Source: Thalassolituus sp. (GTDB lineage: Bacteria; Pseudomonadota; Gammaproteobacteria; Pseudomonadales; Oceanobacteraceae). From it: 64,000 nt of DNA. Location: positions 1 through 64,000 of the forward strand of contig PDUK01000001.1 in the NCBI GenBank assembly GCA_006212115.1, written 5' to 3'. Below the pieces are notes generated by a model. That model was not told where the DNA came from, did no database searches, and saw only the letters and a program-made list of their open reading frames with translations. Positions 1 to 8,916 of the stretch are shown in pieces; the stretch's first letter is position 1, and every line of letters begins with the position of its first letter. Position numbers and translations under genes: made by a program.

Positions 1-127
1 GTTTTTCTTCGGGCACGGCTCCTTTGGGGGAATACCAGGCATAAGTATTCGCACTGAGTGCCGCAGATACGATTGCTGTGGCAAGTGTGAGGTAACGTGG
101 CCGGTATGATCGAAGTCCTGTTGTCAT
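1..127 (-). CDS. Secreted protein, N-terminal fragment (cut by window edge)
   Basis: The 42 visible codons begin at an ATG preceded by AGGA about 8 bases upstream. They encode a basic N-terminus (MTTGLRSYRPRY), a hydrophobic core (LTLATAIVSAAL) and a probable signal-peptidase I site after SANTYA. The product is therefore exported. The mature part starts WYSPKGAVPEE and then leaves the window, so no function can be given. The start is clear, but the protein family is unknown. Confidence 0.6.
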   Translation of the reverse strand, partial: MTTGLRSYRPRYLTLATAIVSAALSANTYAWYSPKGAVPEEK

Positions 128-244
128 TGTTTTTATCCTGGGCTGAAAATGGTCAGTCAGGTATAGGAGATCAGGTCTGAAAGGGCTGGTTAAATATGGC
201 CAAAAATAAGGAAATAAAAGAAAAGGTATAAAACGTCCTAGCCG

Positions 245-274
245 AAAAAAGCCACTCCGTAGAGTGGCCTTTTC
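245..274 (-). terminator. Intrinsic terminator of the small lipoprotein gene
   Basis: A perfect 7-bp stem, GCCACTC (251-257) with GAGTGGC (262-268) around a CGTA loop. Six A residues lie on one side and CTTTT on the other, so it can act in both directions. Read on the minus strand it ends the lipoprotein transcript. Confidence 0.8.
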
Positions 275-334
275 TGTGAAGCAAAACTAACTGCTATTTT
301 ATGGTGATCGCGTCAATTCACCGCATCGAAACTG

Positions 335-670
335 TTACTCAGCAGCTGCGGTCGCTGCATCGTCAATCTCATCCGCTACATCTTCAGCAGCATCTTCCGT
401 TGCTTCACCAGCATCCTCTGCGGCAGAAGAAACTTTATCTGCTGCTTTTTCGGCTGCTGATTTATCGGTAAAGGTATTTTCGACTGCAGCAGCGGCTTCT
501 TCTGCAGCATCCTCCGCTGCACGCATCGCGTCTTCCGCTTTGTCACCTGCCGCTTCGGCCATTTCTTCAGCTTCGGCTTTAGCTGTATCCGCCGTTTCTT
601 TGGCCTGTTCACATCCTGCCAGTACCAGACCAAACATCAGAGTAAGCATTGCGAATGTAATACGTTTCAT
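335..670 (-). CDS. Small Ala/Glu-rich lipoprotein
   Basis: This encodes a 111-residue protein starting MKRITFAML. A lipobox (LVLAGC) makes it a probable lipoprotein. The mature part is almost entirely Ala, Glu, Asp and Lys in heptad-like order and should form one long amphipathic helix or coiled coil. It resembles LEA-like or Lpp-like envelope proteins in composition, not in a recognisable family. The start at 670 was chosen because GGAG lies 6 bases upstream. An ATG four codons earlier overlaps that ribosome site. The gene is monocistronic and ends at a strong terminator. Function is unknown; a structural or stress role in the envelope is only an inference. Confidence 0.75.
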   Translation of the reverse strand: MKRITFAMLTLMFGLVLAGCEQAKETADTAKAEAEEMAEAAGDKAEDAMRAAEDAAEEAAAAVENTFTDKSAAEKAADKVSSAAEDAGEATEDAAEDVADEIDDAATAAAE

Positions 671-691
671 AATCATCTCCATAAGCTTTTA

Positions 692-711
692 TTTAATGAG
701 CTTACATTAAA
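692..711. promoter_or_regulatory. Short inverted repeat upstream of the lipoprotein gene
   Basis: TTTAATG and CATTAAA form a perfect 7-bp inverted repeat separated by AGCTTA, 22 bases upstream of the lipoprotein start. It could be an operator or a leader hairpin. The sequence is AT-rich, so chance is not excluded. Confidence 0.3.
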
Positions 712-777
712 TGACCAAGGCCAGACTACAAAGTTCCAACATCTGTAATTTTTCAAAAATCATTCGGTAAATTACTC

Positions 778-1899
778 TCAACTTCTCGACAGTAATCTCA
801 GGCGATCTGTAAAAGATCGATTCTGGCTATCAGCAACCTCTGGACTGACCAGCTCGCCTCGATATACGTTCAACCCTGCTAATAAGTGCGGGTCCGACAT
901 CAATGCGGATTTGATACCGTGATCCGCTAAGGTAATGGCAAAAGGAAGCACAGCATTATTGAGCGCCAGCGTTGATGTTCGTGCAACCGCTCCCGGCATA
1001 TTTGCTACACAGTAATGAACAACATTCTCTTCAATAAATACTGGGTTGTCGTGAGTGGTAATACGTGAAGATTCCGCACAGCCACCCTGATCAATAGCGA
1101 CATCAACAATCACAGCACGTCGTTTCATACTGTTTAGGTGACTGTATTTAATCAGCTTGGGAGCGGAGGCTCCGGGCAGTAATACAGCACCAATCACCAA
1201 ATCGGCTTTCGCCATGTAGTCGTCCAGCGCAGTGCGTGTCGAGTAAAGCGTACTGACACGATTACCGTACTGCTGATCCAGCTGACGCAGCCTTGGCATT
1301 GAGGTATCCATTATGGTGACATGTGCCCCCATTCCCACCGCAACCGACAGTGCGTTAGCACCAACGACGCCCGCTCCCAATACCAGAACTTCTGCAGCAG
1401 GCACTCCGCTGGCTCCAGCTAAAAGCACGCCGCGCCCACCGCCCTCCATTTCCAGACTGTGCGCCCCTGCCTGAACGGCCATACGCCCGGCTATCTCGGA
1501 CATTGGTGCTAACAGGGGTAATCGCCCTTGCTCGTCTGTGACTGTCTCGTATGCGATACAGGTAGCGCCAGACGCAATAAGCGAGTCAGTTAAGTCATGG
1601 TCTGGTGCGAGATGAAGATAGGTGAACAAGGTATGCTCTGGCGTCAGCAGTGCCACTTCACTTGGCTGCGGCTCTTTCACCTTAATGATGAGCTCCGATT
1701 GTTCGAACACATCCTCAGCGGTAGGGCAGATCTGACCACCGCTATTCTGATACAAGTCATCCGTGAAGCCGATTGCCTCACCTGCGGTTGTCTCTACAAA
1801 AACCTCGTGCCCACGGTGAATCAGCTCGCGCACGCTGTCTGGGGTCAAGCCCACCCGGTACTCGTGATTCTTTGTTTCTTTTGGTACACCGATCTTCAT
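778..1899 (-). CDS. ald: Alanine dehydrogenase
   Basis: A 373-residue protein, the usual length for NAD-dependent L-alanine dehydrogenase, which interconverts alanine with pyruvate plus ammonium. The N-terminus MKIGVPKETKNHEYRVGL is typical of the Ald/PNT family and contains the substrate-binding Arg. The Lys of IIKVKEPQ and the His of YLHLAPD fit the catalytic positions. A Rossmann NAD site (VLGAGVVGANA) lies in the middle, and the C-terminal VDVAIDQGGC segment is also conserved. GAGG lies upstream of the ATG. It is followed closely upstream by the acetyl-CoA hydrolase gene on the same strand (67-base gap), so co-transcription is possible. The likely role is alanine catabolism or nitrogen balance. 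Confidence 0.95.
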   Translation of the reverse strand: MKIGVPKETKNHEYRVGLTPDSVRELIHRGHEVFVETTAGEAIGFTDDLYQNSGGQICPTAEDVFEQSELIIKVKEPQPSEVALLTPEHTLFTYLHLAPDHDLTDSLIASGATCIAYETVTDEQGRLPLLAPMSEIAGRMAVQAGAHSLEMEGGGRGVLLAGASGVPAAEVLVLGAGVVGANALSVAVGMGAHVTIMDTSMPRLRQLDQQYGNRVSTLYSTRTALDDYMAKADLVIGAVLLPGASAPKLIKYSHLNSMKRRAVIVDVAIDQGGCAESSRITTHDNPVFIEENVVHYCVANMPGAVARTSTLALNNAVLPFAITLADHGIKSALMSDPHLLAGLNVYRGELVSPEVADSQNRSFTDRLRLLSRS

Positions 1900-1966
1900 A
1901 CTGCACCTCGCCGTTTCTTTGATTACAGCTTAGCAATGAGTATCCAGTCAGGCCAACATGGCAAGT

Positions 1967-3973
1967 TCAGGTATTCTGGAGCGCGTACCGCAGTAACCGG
2001 GCAGTCATCCACTCTTTAAGCGTATCTGGCTTACTCAAGTTCATACGTTCCAGTTCTTTCACGGAAGCAGGCAAACCCGGTCTGCAGGCATGCCATACAG
2101 TACGGAAAAGGCCTGACTTGGTGCTGGTCTGATTTTTCAACCACTGCAAGGCTTTCACCAGATGTTGTTCGACGTCGGTAAAGTCACTGCCTAGTGGATA
2201 ATCAGGCAGATGCCCCTCCGCCTTGAAACGTGACAGACTGTTGGCCAGAGTCTCTGCACGATTCTGGTTTTTGTACCGCGCCAATTGCGCTTCTTGATCA
2301 GGCCAGCTACTGGAAAGTTTGTTGGCGGCAACGGCTTCCTGGTGCAATTCGTCTATAGCGCTTCCCGCAGTGATACTGAGCATCCGCTTGATACACTCAC
2401 TGTCGGACTGAAAGCGCAAATCTGCAATGCCGTATTCGGTCACATAGATATCGCGCAGGTGGCGGGGTATGGTCAGATTCGCCAATGACCATCGAATATT
2501 GCTCTGCGTGGCATCTTTATCCGGGCGAGCTGCTTTCATCATCAACACAGAGCGAGCGCCAGGTAGATCGGCCGCCATTGAAACAAAATTGTATTGCCCA
2601 CCTACCCCGGATACCACACGACCGTCAGGCAAGGTTTCGGATACTGCCGAACCAAGCGGCGTAGCCATCATGCAAATATTCATAAATCGTGCATGCTGAC
2701 GTTGTGTTTTTTCGAGCTCAAATTCCGGGTTTGCAATCGAATTTATGCGCCCAATACGATCCATCGCCAGTGTATTATTCTGACTACCCTGCTCTTTTAT
2801 CCACTGATAAAAATCCGGAGATCCAAGATAAAACCCACCGCGAAGATAAACGCCTTCCCGATTTACTCTGGCGATATCTTCACTAGTGGCCGATTGATCA
2901 TTAATCCTCGACATAACGGCCAGGTTATCAATCACACGGCGTTTCATGATGCCCTTTTCAACCAATATTCTGAATCCTTCATTCACCATTTCACTGCAAC
3001 CGTAGACACCTTGTTTAAAAGGGTCTGTTCCGCCGAACTCTCTCACCAGAGGGGAGTCGGACAACGTTGGATTCAGCGCGTGAATGATGTCCTTGTACAG
3101 ATCGTTTTGTGTGTGTCGCAATACGAGTGCATAGCAGAGTGCATCAGCGAGCGCTCCAATTCCGATCTGCAAGGTGCCACCGTCTTTTACTAATAACGAT
3201 GCGTAAAAACCAATTGCATAATCAGCTGTGGAGACCAGCTGACGTGGCAAAGCGAAAAGCGTATCGTCCGTTGATTCAACAAGTACGGTACTATCAAAAA
3301 AGCCAGATGGTACAACAGCGCTGCCACCAACCCAGGGCAGATTCTGATCTATTTCGGCAACACAATACGGTCGCGATTTATTGGATTGTGCAATTCTATC
3401 CAACACGTCCTGAGTAAGATCGGTATTTGAAGATAACGACAGACTCCCGTTCTGGTCTGCAGCGACTCTCTGAAATACTAGGTTAATATCCTTCGTTGCC
3501 AGAGCATCCGCTACTTCGGTGTAATTCAGGCTATTGTAGTTTTGCTGGCCTTGCGATGAACGCAAATAGGCACCGGGCTGGGTATAAAACTCCTCCACAT
3601 GAATATTTTCCGGAAGCCGGTCAGCAGCCATGTCATCCGCATATTTCAGCCGGGGAAAATCGGAACCGTAAAGGCGTTTCACGAAGGGAGTAATAAATCG
3701 CGACTCAAGGTCCGATGAGGCAGTAGGAGGATTGAGCGATAGCGCCGTAAAGATAGTAAGAGACAGATCACTCCGTGCGGCTACTTCATCGTACAGCGCG
3801 TTAATTAAACGGTTGGGCTTTCCTATTCCCAGAATGGTCGCAAGACGGATATCAGGGCCACAGGTTTCTATGACCTTTGATACTACTTCTGAGTAGATTT
3901 CTGAGTGTGTTTCTGGGCGGGCTTTTGACTGGGCCTCTGAGCCACCCTCAACACTACGCTGCATCGTATCCAT
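1967..3973 (-). CDS. Acetyl-CoA hydrolase/transferase family protein
   Basis: A 668-residue member of the acetyl-CoA hydrolase/CoA-transferase superfamily, which moves CoA between acyl groups through a glutamyl-CoA intermediate. Family features include GIGKPNRLINAL near the N-terminus, an LQIGIGALADAL segment, the EFGGTDPFKQGVYGCSEM stretch and a GGQYNFV motif in the C-terminal domain. The N-terminal 40 residues are a low-complexity Ser/Glu extension that is not part of the fold. At well over 600 residues it belongs to the long form, not the roughly 500-residue Cat1/Ach1 form. Substrate cannot be told from sequence. A near-perfect 24-bp palindrome precedes the start. A second in-frame ATG three codons on is an alternative start. 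Confidence 0.85.
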   Translation of the reverse strand: MDTMQRSVEGGSEAQSKARPETHSEIYSEVVSKVIETCGPDIRLATILGIGKPNRLINALYDEVAARSDLSLTIFTALSLNPPTASSDLESRFITPFVKRLYGSDFPRLKYADDMAADRLPENIHVEEFYTQPGAYLRSSQGQQNYNSLNYTEVADALATKDINLVFQRVAADQNGSLSLSSNTDLTQDVLDRIAQSNKSRPYCVAEIDQNLPWVGGSAVVPSGFFDSTVLVESTDDTLFALPRQLVSTADYAIGFYASLLVKDGGTLQIGIGALADALCYALVLRHTQNDLYKDIIHALNPTLSDSPLVREFGGTDPFKQGVYGCSEMVNEGFRILVEKGIMKRRVIDNLAVMSRINDQSATSEDIARVNREGVYLRGGFYLGSPDFYQWIKEQGSQNNTLAMDRIGRINSIANPEFELEKTQRQHARFMNICMMATPLGSAVSETLPDGRVVSGVGGQYNFVSMAADLPGARSVLMMKAARPDKDATQSNIRWSLANLTIPRHLRDIYVTEYGIADLRFQSDSECIKRMLSITAGSAIDELHQEAVAANKLSSSWPDQEAQLARYKNQNRAETLANSLSRFKAEGHLPDYPLGSDFTDVEQHLVKALQWLKNQTSTKSGLFRTVWHACRPGLPASVKELERMNLSKPDTLKEWMTARLLRYALQNT

Positions 3974-3994
3974 ACTTGATCAGACCCTCAAATG

Positions 3995-4018
3995 CTGGGC
4001 AAGTTCGAACTTACCCAG
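3995..4018. promoter_or_regulatory. 24-bp palindrome before the acetyl-CoA hydrolase gene
   Basis: CTGGG-C-AAGTTCGAACTT-A-CCCAG is symmetrical about its centre apart from one C/A mismatch pair. It lies 21 bases upstream of the start codon on the minus strand. There is no U-tract, so it is not a terminator. Its continuous dyad symmetry fits an operator for a dimeric repressor. The identity of the regulator is unknown. Confidence 0.45.
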
Positions 4019-4107
4019 TACTTAGACAAGAGTTTTCATATCGAGCGGTACCTGTCCGCCCCTTCCTTCGAGCTTTGCCCCGGCTTTGTTTGGTATGGCC
4101 TTCGCCC

Positions 4108-6402
4108 TCAGCGACGTTTACGAGGTCCCGGTCGCTTACCGGCACCCACACTCCCTTTTGACTCGGTCTGTTTTCGCTGACCTGTTGGCTTTTTAGCTGA
4201 AACCGGCTTAGCTGCATTTGATTTGGCCGATGAGTTCCTGCCGGGCTTGTTTTTGGTGTTCGCACGCGCGCTCACATTGCCCGCACTCTTTTTAGGCTTA
4301 AAGCCCGGACGTTGTTGACGCTTATTTTCCACCTCGTCTTCGGCAGGAATCAGTGCATTAGGGCCGCTGCCGATCAGATCATGTCGACCAATACGTTTCA
4401 GCTCGGTGCGCAGTGCTGGCCAGCCACGAGAGTCGTGATAACGCAGGAAGGCTTTTTGTAAACGACGCTCTTCCATATTACGAGGGATGTGCATTTTCTG
4501 CGCTTTGTAGCTCATGCGCTGCAGTGGGTCTCGCTCAGAGTGATACATAGCTGTCGCCAGCGCCATCGGCGATGGGTAGAAGGTCTGTACCTGATCAACG
4601 CGGAATTTATTCCGTTTTAACCACAGTGCCAGATTCATCATATCTTTGGTTTCGGTGCCTGGGTGCGCCGCAATAAAGTACGGAATCAGATATTGCTCTT
4701 TGCCCGCCTCTTTCGAGAATTTATCAAACATTCTCTTAAAGGCATCGTACGTACCCATACCCGGTTTCATCATTTTGCTGAGCACGTTCATCTCTGTGTG
4801 CTCTGGTGCGATTTTCAGATACCCACCGACGTGGTGTGTTACAAGCTCGCGTACGTATTCTGGATCTTCTACCGCGAGGTCGTAGCGTAATCCTGACGCA
4901 ATCGCGATCCGTTTAATGCCCGGTAAGGCTCTGGCCTTACGGTACAGATTGGTAGTGGCGCTATGATCCGTCTTCAGGTTTTTGCAGATACGGGGGAATA
5001 CGCAGCTTAATCGACGGCAGTTCTTCAGTATGTCCATGCTCTTACAGTTAAGATGGTACATATTGGCTGTCGGGCCACCCAAATCTGAGATGGTGCCGGT
5101 GAATCCGGGTACTTTATCCCGGATCTGCTCAATCTCATCAATGACCGATTCCTCAGAGCGACTCTGAATCACACGTCCCTCGTGCTCTGTAATGGAGCAG
5201 AAGGTGCAACCACCGAAACAGCCGCGCATGATATTGACCGAGAACCGGATCATCTCATACGCGGGAATCTTGGCATCGCCATACGACGGGTGTGGCACGC
5301 GCTGGTACTGAAAGCCGAATACGCTGTCCATTTCGTCGGTTTCTAGCGGGATGGGTGGCGGATTCACCCAGATTTCTTTGGTTCCGTGCTTCTGAATCAG
5401 CGGTCTTGCGTTATAGGGGTTCGACTCCTGATGGAGGATACGCGATGCATGTGCATACAGAGCGCTGTCATTACGTACTTTCTCGAAGGAAGGCAGTCGA
5501 ATGACGGTTTTCTCCGGATCAAGATCAGACCGACGGTGAAGCGGCATGGGCACGATCTTAACCGGCATGACATCGTCGTCTTCCCCTTCGGTTGCATCAC
5601 CATTGGTGCTGCAGGTCATATTCTCCGTATCTTTCATTTCATACGGGTTTGGGATAGCGTCGATGCGCCCCGGCCAGTCAATTCGGGTCGAGTCCACTTC
5701 TGCCCAGCCTGCTGGGGTCGCGTCGCGGACAATGGTGGTCCCGCGAAGGTCAGTCATATCCGCAATCGCACGGCCCTGTGCAAGACCATGCGTCAGATCG
5801 ACAATGGCACGCTCGGCGTTGCCGTATAAAAGAATGTCTGCCCCGGAATCAATCAGAACGGAGCGACGAACCTGATCGCTCCAATAGTCGTACTGTGCGA
5901 TCCGACGCAATGAAGCCTCAATGCCACCAATCACAATAGGCACGTCTTTATACGCTTCGCGGCACTTCTGGGAATATACAATCACCGCCCTATCCGGGCG
6001 CTTACCCGGCTCGCCATGCGGCGTGTAAGCATCGTCAGAGCGGACCTTGAGATCGGCCGTGTAGCGGTTGATCATGGAATCCATGTTGCCCGCAGTAATG
6101 CCGAAGTAGAAGTTAGGCTTGCCCAGTGCGGTGAAGTCGTCAGGATTGTTCCAGTCTGGCTGAGCGATGATCCCCACCCGGAAGCCCTGAGATTCCAGCA
6201 TGCGCCCCATAACAGCCATACCAAAGCTCGGGTGGTCGACGTAGGCATCACCGGTTACCAGAATGACGTCACAGGAGTCCCATCCCAACTGATCCATCTC
6301 GGCACGCGACATGGGTAAGAAAGGCGCTGTGCCGAAACATTCGGCCCAGTAGGGATAATGAGAAAACAGATGTTGTCCGTTAGGATTGAGGGACTGACTC
6401 AT
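4108..6402 (-). CDS. YgiQ-family radical SAM protein
   Basis: A 764-residue member of the YgiQ/UPF0313 family. Radical SAM cysteines are seen in [19 protein letters not shown] (CxxxCxxC), preceded by the conserved [12 protein letters not shown] segment. The N-terminal third ([33 protein letters not shown]) is the B12-binding-like region of this family. The last 80 residues are Lys/Arg/Ser/Ala-rich and disordered, as in the E. coli protein. The reaction is not established for the family. The start at 6402 (MSQSLNPNG) is favoured because it matches where the E. coli homologue begins. An ATG six codons upstream (6420) is possible, and neither has a good ribosome site. Confidence 0.9.
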   Translation of the reverse strand: MSQSLNPNGQHLFSHYPYWAECFGTAPFLPMSRAEMDQLGWDSCDVILVTGDAYVDHPSFGMAVMGRMLESQGFRVGIIAQPDWNNPDDFTALGKPNFYFGITAGNMDSMINRYTADLKVRSDDAYTPHGEPGKRPDRAVIVYSQKCREAYKDVPIVIGGIEASLRRIAQYDYWSDQVRRSVLIDSGADILLYGNAERAIVDLTHGLAQGRAIADMTDLRGTTIVRDATPAGWAEVDSTRIDWPGRIDAIPNPYEMKDTENMTCSTNGDATEGEDDDVMPVKIVPMPLHRRSDLDPEKTVIRLPSFEKVRNDSALYAHASRILHQESNPYNARPLIQKHGTKEIWVNPPPIPLETDEMDSVFGFQYQRVPHPSYGDAKIPAYEMIRFSVNIMRGCFGGCTFCSITEHEGRVIQSRSEESVIDEIEQIRDKVPGFTGTISDLGGPTANMYHLNCKSMDILKNCRRLSCVFPRICKNLKTDHSATTNLYRKARALPGIKRIAIASGLRYDLAVEDPEYVRELVTHHVGGYLKIAPEHTEMNVLSKMMKPGMGTYDAFKRMFDKFSKEAGKEQYLIPYFIAAHPGTETKDMMNLALWLKRNKFRVDQVQTFYPSPMALATAMYHSERDPLQRMSYKAQKMHIPRNMEERRLQKAFLRYHDSRGWPALRTELKRIGRHDLIGSGPNALIPAEDEVENKRQQRPGFKPKKSAGNVSARANTKNKPGRNSSAKSNAAKPVSAKKPTGQRKQTESKGSVGAGKRPGPRKRR

Positions 6403-6464
6403 GGGTGACCGCGCTAACATAGGTGTAGGCGTGCATTATCTCAAAACGGCGGCAGCAAGTTAAG

Positions 6465-6487
6465 GCACCTGTATAAAGTACAGGTGC
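6465..6487. repeat. Intergenic hairpin
   Basis: GCACCTGTA pairs with TACAGGTGC (9 bp, loop TAAAG) between the isochorismatase-fold gene and ygiQ, both on the minus strand. No T-tract follows on either strand, so it may attenuate or protect RNA and is not a classical terminator. Confidence 0.45.
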
Positions 6488-6518
6488 GAGGATCAGTCAG
6501 TGAACTTACGCTATTCGA

Positions 6519-7058
6519 TCACTTGATCACGTTGAGGATTTCCCTGAACTCAGGGACACGACAACTGCCCACCAGCTCAAACAGGCACATTTCAACGCTG
6601 GTGAGACGTGCCCCGGCATCAACCATCCGATTCAGGCCGATCTCACGGTTCGCAGGCGTACGGGAAGACACACAGTCCGTCACCACCTCTACCTTGCGCC
6701 CCAGTTCAATCAAATCCCTTACCGTCTGATAGACACATATATGAGCCTCGAAACCCGCAACCAGCCAGGTATGCACCCCGCTCTCCTCAATTGCATCAAC
6801 AAAGTCTGGTTCACCGCATGCACTGAAGGTGTACTTAGGGGTCGGCTTGTGTCCAGAGAGCAATGGCAGTAGCTCTTCAGAAGTGCTCCCCAACTTTTCG
6901 GGATTCTGCTCCAACCACACCACAGGGAGATCCAATGCTTTGGCTCCAGCAACCAGGCTCTTTAATGCCTCATGCATTGCCTCAGATTCGTGCATGATGC
7001 GTGCGAGCTTCCCTTGTACATCGATGATAATCAGGCCGGTGCGTTGGCGACTCAACAT
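6519..7058 (-). CDS. Isochorismatase-family cysteine hydrolase
   Basis: A 179-residue protein of the isochorismatase/nicotinamidase fold (YcaC-like). The three catalytic positions can be placed: Asp13 in IIIDVQGK, Lys75 in KPTPKYTF and nucleophile Cys108 in EAHICVYQT. The cis-peptide region (VAGFEAHICV) is also typical. The family hydrolyses amide or ester bonds in small molecules, but the substrate cannot be read from the sequence. AAGGA lies about 6 bases before the ATG. It starts next to the nitrate-transport leader but reads away from it, so a link to nitrate metabolism is not implied. Confidence 0.88.
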   Translation of the reverse strand: MLSRQRTGLIIIDVQGKLARIMHESEAMHEALKSLVAGAKALDLPVVWLEQNPEKLGSTSEELLPLLSGHKPTPKYTFSACGEPDFVDAIEESGVHTWLVAGFEAHICVYQTVRDLIELGRKVEVVTDCVSSRTPANREIGLNRMVDAGARLTSVEMCLFELVGSCRVPEFREILNVIK

Positions 7059-7104
7059 AAAAAATCCTTACATCACAATGAGTTACGAGTTGGGATATTC
7101 ATTC

Positions 7105-7142
7105 TGCACCAGAGAATCAAGTATTCATAGCGGTCCGCACCA
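7105..7142 (+). promoter_or_regulatory. Possible NtrC half-sites upstream of nrtA
   Basis: TGCACCA (7105-7111) and CGCACCA (7136-7142) each match one arm of the NtrC enhancer consensus TGCACCA-N3-TGGTGCA. They lie about 170-205 bases upstream of the predicted nrtA transcription start. The opposite arms are poor. A third GCACCA occurs at 7268-7273. Support comes mainly from the adjacent sigma-54 promoter. Confidence 0.25.
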
Positions 7143-7283
7143 AAACAGGCCAAAGGTTAATTAGCATTTTGTGATATTAACTATCATCACAACTGATAGA
7201 AGCCTCGACAAAAAAAATTAACATTCTCTGTGAGGCCCATGATCGCTGGGCCGAGCAACTTATTTCAGCACCAGAATAAAAAC

Positions 7284-7300
7284 TTGGCACGGCGATTGAA
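7284..7300 (+). promoter_or_regulatory. Sigma-54 promoter of the nrt operon
   Basis: TTGGCACGGCGATTGAA matches the -24/-12 consensus TTGGCAC-N5-TTGCW in all but one base (A for C at the -12 GC). It lies 136 bases before the nrtA start codon. It predicts a transcript start near 7311, immediately before the leader hairpin at 7313, which supports both calls. Confidence 0.7.
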
Positions 7301-7312
7301 TTAACCGATTCA

Positions 7313-7332
7313 GAACTTCAATGGCGAAGTTC
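7313..7332 (+). ncRNA. nrtA leader hexaloop hairpin (ANTAR-target type)
   Basis: GAACTTC pairs perfectly with GAAGTTC around the six-base loop AATGGC. The loop has A at position 1 and G at position 4, the pattern described for RNA bound by ANTAR antiterminators such as NasR and NasT. It would form at the very 5' end of the transcript from the sigma-54 promoter. A terminator follows 30 bases on. Confidence 0.6.
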
Positions 7333-7362
7333 GCGATTTTCAAATCAAGATTTACAAAGCAA

Positions 7363-7413
7363 AGGCGCTTTCAACACCTGCTACGAAGCAGCGATGTTGA
7401 TGCGCCTTTTTTT
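7363..7413 (+). terminator. Leader terminator/attenuator before nrtA
   Basis: A long three-part stem: AGGCGC/GCGCCT (7363-7368, 7402-7407), TCAACA/TGTTGA (7371-7376, 7395-7400) and CTGCT/AGCAG (7378-7382, 7387-7391). It is followed by seven Ts. It sits in a leader with no plus-strand gene before it and ends 22 bases before the nrtA ATG. It can therefore only act to stop transcription of the operon unless relieved. The inner stem may also be read as CTGC/GCAG with the hexaloop TACGAA. Confidence 0.85.
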
Positions 7414-7435
7414 GTGGTTTTTTAAGGGGAAGGAA

Positions 7436-8818
7436 ATGCGAGGAATCAAGACACTGCGCCGCACATTTGTGAAAAGCGCACTGGTACTGGCAGCAGGTAT
7501 GGCAACGATGTCAGCACCTCTGGCGTCGGCTGAAGAATATGCAGAGAAAGAGGAACTGAAGTTCGGTTTTATTAAACTGACTGACATGGCACCTCTCGCG
7601 GTTGCATACGAAAAAGGCTACTTCGAAGACGAAGGCCTGTACGTCACTCTGGAAGCTCAGGCGAACTGGAAAGTACTTCTGGACCGCGTAATTGACGGTC
7701 AGCTTGATGGCGCGCACATGCTTGCGGGACAGCCACTGGGTGCAACGATTGGTTTCGGTACTCAGGCACACATCATCACTGCTTTCAGCATGGACCTGAA
7801 TGGTAACGGCATCACGGTATCAAACGATATCTGGAGCCAGATGAAGGAACACATTCCACACGAAGGCGGTAAGCCAGTACACCCAATTAAGGCAGATGCC
7901 CTGAAGCCAGTTGTTGAAAAATACAAGGCTGACGGCAAGCCATTTAATATGGGTATGGTATTCCCAGTATCTACGCACAACTATGAGCTTCGTTACTGGT
8001 TGGCATCTGGTGGTATCCACCCTGGTTACTACGCTCCTCACAAAGGCGACACCTCTGGTCAGATTGATGCAGACGCACTGCTCTCTGTAACGCCTCCACC
8101 GCAAATGCCTGCGACTATGGAAGCTGGCACTATTTACGGTTACTGCGTGGGCGAACCTTGGAACCAGCAGGCTGTATTTAAAGGTATTGGTGTACCGGTT
8201 ATCACTGACTACGAAATCTGGAAAAACAACCCAGAAAAAGTATTTGGTGTAAGCAAAGGCTGGGCAGACAAATACCCAATCACCCACAAAAAAGTCGTAA
8301 AAGCGATGATTCGTGCTGCGGAATGGCTGGATGCGAACAACAACGCAAACCGTCCAGAAGCAGTGAAAATTCTGTCTAAACCACAGTACGTTGGTGCGGA
8401 CTACGACGTAATCGCGAACTCTATGACAGGTACTTTCGAGTACGAAAAAGGCGACAAGCGTGAAGTACCAGACTTCAACGTATTCTTCCGCTACAACGCG
8501 ACTTACCCGTACTACTCAGATGCTATCTGGTACCTCACTCAGATGCGTCGTTGGGGTCAGATCTCTGAAGAAAAATCAGACGACTGGTTCATGGAAACTG
8601 CTAAGAAAGTTTATCGCCCAGACATCTACGCCGAAGCAGCTAAAGAGCTGATTAAAGAAGGCAAGCTGGACGCGAAAGACTTCCCTGATTTTGCAACAGA
8701 AACTGGCTTCAAAGCACCACAAGCAGACTTCATCGATGGCATCGTTTACGACGGCACCAAGCCAAACGAATACCTGAAGAAGTTCAATATCGGCCTGAAA
8801 GGGTCTGACAAAATCTAA
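7436..8818 (+). CDS. nrtA: Nitrate ABC transporter, substrate-binding protein
   Basis: A 460-residue CmpA/NrtA-family periplasmic protein that captures nitrate (or nitrite/bicarbonate in relatives). The N-terminus has a Tat-type signal, TLRRTFVK followed by a hydrophobic stretch and APLASA, with cleavage expected after residue 32. Family stretches include [40 protein letters not shown] and the YCVGEPWN segment. The start at 7436 was chosen for its GGGGAAGGA ribosome site; an earlier in-frame ATG lies inside the terminator hairpin. Codon use looks strongly biased, as expected for an abundant binding protein. It is the first gene of the nrtA-nrtB-ATPase-porin unit under sigma-54 and leader control. 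Confidence 0.93.
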   Translation: MRGIKTLRRTFVKSALVLAAGMATMSAPLASAEEYAEKEELKFGFIKLTDMAPLAVAYEKGYFEDEGLYVTLEAQANWKVLLDRVIDGQLDGAHMLAGQPLGATIGFGTQAHIITAFSMDLNGNGITVSNDIWSQMKEHIPHEGGKPVHPIKADALKPVVEKYKADGKPFNMGMVFPVSTHNYELRYWLASGGIHPGYYAPHKGDTSGQIDADALLSVTPPPQMPATMEAGTIYGYCVGEPWNQQAVFKGIGVPVITDYEIWKNNPEKVFGVSKGWADKYPITHKKVVKAMIRAAEWLDANNNANRPEAVKILSKPQYVGADYDVIANSMTGTFEYEKGDKREVPDFNVFFRYNATYPYYSDAIWYLTQMRRWGQISEEKSDDWFMETAKKVYRPDIYAEAAKELIKEGKLDAKDFPDFATETGFKAPQADFIDGIVYDGTKPNEYLKKFNIGLKGSDKI

Positions 8819-8845
8819 TCAGACATTCTCTGATTATTGCTAAAC

Positions 8846-8871
8846 GGAGGGTGAGATTTATCTCACCCTCC
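8846..8871 (+). repeat. Stable hairpin between nrtA and nrtB
   Basis: An 11-bp perfect stem, GGAGGGTGAGA with TCTCACCCTCC around TTTA, just after the nrtA stop. No T-tract follows. Such hairpins behind binding-protein genes commonly protect the upstream message from exonucleases and so raise its level over the permease message. Confidence 0.65.
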
Positions 8872-8916
8872 CACTGAAAATGGTCACTGGGCTCCGCCCT
8901 GACCGAAGGAGTTGTT

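Noticed and set aside
2594-3193. 199-codon open frame opposite the acetyl-CoA hydrolase gene
   Set aside because: It is a shadow frame with no start signal or family resemblance.
7170-7191. TGTGA...TCACA arms resembling a CRP site upstream of nrtA
   Set aside because: The arms are 12 bases apart instead of 6, so a CRP dimer would not fit.
7297-7312. Hairpin TGAAT/ATTCA with a six-base loop just before the nrtA leader hairpin, considered as the first of a tandem ANTAR pair
   Set aside because: Its loop TAACCG lacks the A1/G4 pattern, and it overlaps the sigma-54 promoter upstream of the predicted transcript start, so it would not be transcribed.
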